Assembly (NCBI RefSeq): GCF_026652115.1 | Contig: NZ_JAPPSQ010000001.1 | Coordinates: forward strand, 310,001 to 374,000 | Origin: Algoriphagus sp. PAP.12 | GTDB taxonomy: Bacteria > Bacteroidota > Bacteroidia > Cytophagales > Cyclobacteriaceae | DNA: 64,000 nucleotides | Direction of reading: 5' to 3' | Shown: positions 63,319 through 64,000 of the stretch, piece after piece | Layout: each line of letters starts with the position of its first letter | How positions within the stretch are numbered: the first letter of the stretch is position 1 | Position numbers and translations under genes: made by a program | Notes under the pieces: model-generated | What the model saw: the letters and a program-made list of their open reading frames with translations, nothing else | Told to the model about the DNA's origin: nothing | Database searches by the model: none

Positions 63319-64000
63319 ATGCTAAATAAAGTTTTTGATAGGATTCTATCTCACCCCTATTTAATTGGGATTTTCTCTCTTGCATTTATTGGTGTCATTG
63401 CATTTCTATTTTTACCTGCCCAAAAGAAAAAACAGCCGGAATTTTATTTGGCTTTCCTTTTCCTTTTAATTGTTTCATTTGTGAAATGATGGCAATCTAT
63501 TTAGTTGTCAATAAAGAATTGAACAAAAAAATTCACGAACTTATTTCGGATTCAGACTTTATGGGTCATAATACTTGGTTATATAATGTTTTCAACTATC
63601 AATTATCGAAAATTCCTTTGATTCTTTGGGTCAATTGTTTCTTAAGTAATATTAAAATTCGGAAGATCAATCTTTCCCTTTTGGGAATTTTTATTTTCGC
63701 AGCCCAAGTTTTAACCCTATCCAAAATTCAAGAAATCTCAGGATTTCAACCCCTTAATTATTTAATGAGTCATATCCTTGGAATTATTGCATGTGGACTT
63801 TTTTTTGTAGACTTAATTAGTTCTGAAAAGTCCTTAGAAATTAACCCACTTAGATTTATTCCTTTTTGGTTCATAACCCTAACTTTATTCCAGCAAGTCA
63901 TTGTCTTCCTAGCAGAAATGTCAAATGATTACCTAGCCTTTAACGAAGTCACTTTATACTTCTTTTTCAATTATATCTCTATGATTCTCTATGTACTGAT
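63319..64000 (+). pseudogene. Multi-pass membrane protein, tandem copy 3, frameshifted and cut by window end
   Basis: Frame 1 reads MLNKVFDRILSHPYLIGIFSLAF and runs to VSF, then hits TGA at 63487-63489. From about 63483 the homologous reading continues in another frame (EMMAIYLVVNKELNKKIHELIS...) and stays open to the window end, including the GLFFVDLISSE and NPLRFIPFWF blocks. Alignment with copies 1 and 2 (FYEF) implies one missing base near 63481. Decay, a sequencing error or programmed frameshifting cannot be told apart here. Confidence 0.75.

Noticed and set aside
61364-64000. Anti-phage defence cassette
   Set aside because: No nuclease, NTPase, toxin or nucleotide-signalling domain is recognisable; tandem membrane proteins alone do not support it.
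1-64000. tRNA, rRNA, insertion sequences, phage or integrase genes
   Set aside because: Intergenic regions were read for cloverleaf-like sequence and the coding regions for transposase or integrase motifs; none was found.

Overview
The window comes from a member of the Bacteroidota, most likely order Cytophagales and close to Cyclobacteriaceae/Algoriphagus. The evidence is AT-rich DNA, type IX secretion parts (two PorP/SprF-like proteins and an adhesin with a gliding-motility C-terminal domain), many lipoproteins with Bacteroidota-style signals, scarce Shine-Dalgarno sequences, and several good matches to the Bacteroidota promoter element TAnnTTTG (with an upstream TTG/TTTG in some cases). 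The taxon is inferred from gene content. No rRNA, tRNA, CRISPR array, insertion sequence, phage or plasmid gene was found; most of the window is ordinary chromosome.

Layout. 1-9350: a Tat-exported Gfo/Idh/MocA oxidoreductase, a MarR regulator convergent with a quinone-oxidoreductase-like enzyme, an M20 dipeptidase, full-length DsbD, a serine hydrolase, an acyltransferase and an exported ankyrin lipoprotein. 9590-19740: an AraC/TolB-like/TPR fusion regulator, a four-repeat membrane protein, a GH18 lipoprotein, a TMEM175-type channel, a small ExbB/MotA-like protein, a LytS/LytTR two-component pair, an M28 peptidase and a beta-propeller lipoprotein. 19800-26710: a complete multidrug ABC efflux operon (TetR, TolC, HlyD, two ATPases, two permeases) preceded by a perfect 38-bp palindrome. 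26760-30290: an MscS channel, an outer-membrane porin-like barrel and an iron-sulfur photolyase. 30335-34850: an SprB-repeat adhesin between two PorP/SprF paralogues.

35060-48530: lysA, an HK/OmpR pair, a dipeptide epimerase divergent from an M14 carboxypeptidase, a SIMPL protein, rlmF, OsmC, small membrane proteins, aspartate kinase, ribH, a TPR protein and pdhA. 48530-57250: recF, two overlapping small membrane ORFs, a sugar nucleotidyltransferase, PII plus ammonium transporter, a conserved 62-aa protein, a BatD-like protein, aroC and a dicarboxylate symporter. 57320-61265: ccmC-ccmD-ccmE-ccmF for cytochrome c maturation, with a Cys-type CcmE. 61360-64000: a small acidic protein ending in a CPPNC motif, followed by at least three tandem copies of an unrecognised multi-pass membrane protein, the third frameshifted. 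This last cluster is the best candidate for an undescribed system.

Functional groupings: cell-envelope redox and cytochrome biogenesis (DsbD, Ccm), murein-peptide handling (epimerase, M14), surface adhesion and type IX export, drug efflux, nitrogen uptake and aspartate-family amino-acid synthesis. Most start sites were moved downstream of the longest possible ORF using signal peptides, family N-termini, promoter position or alignment between paralogues.
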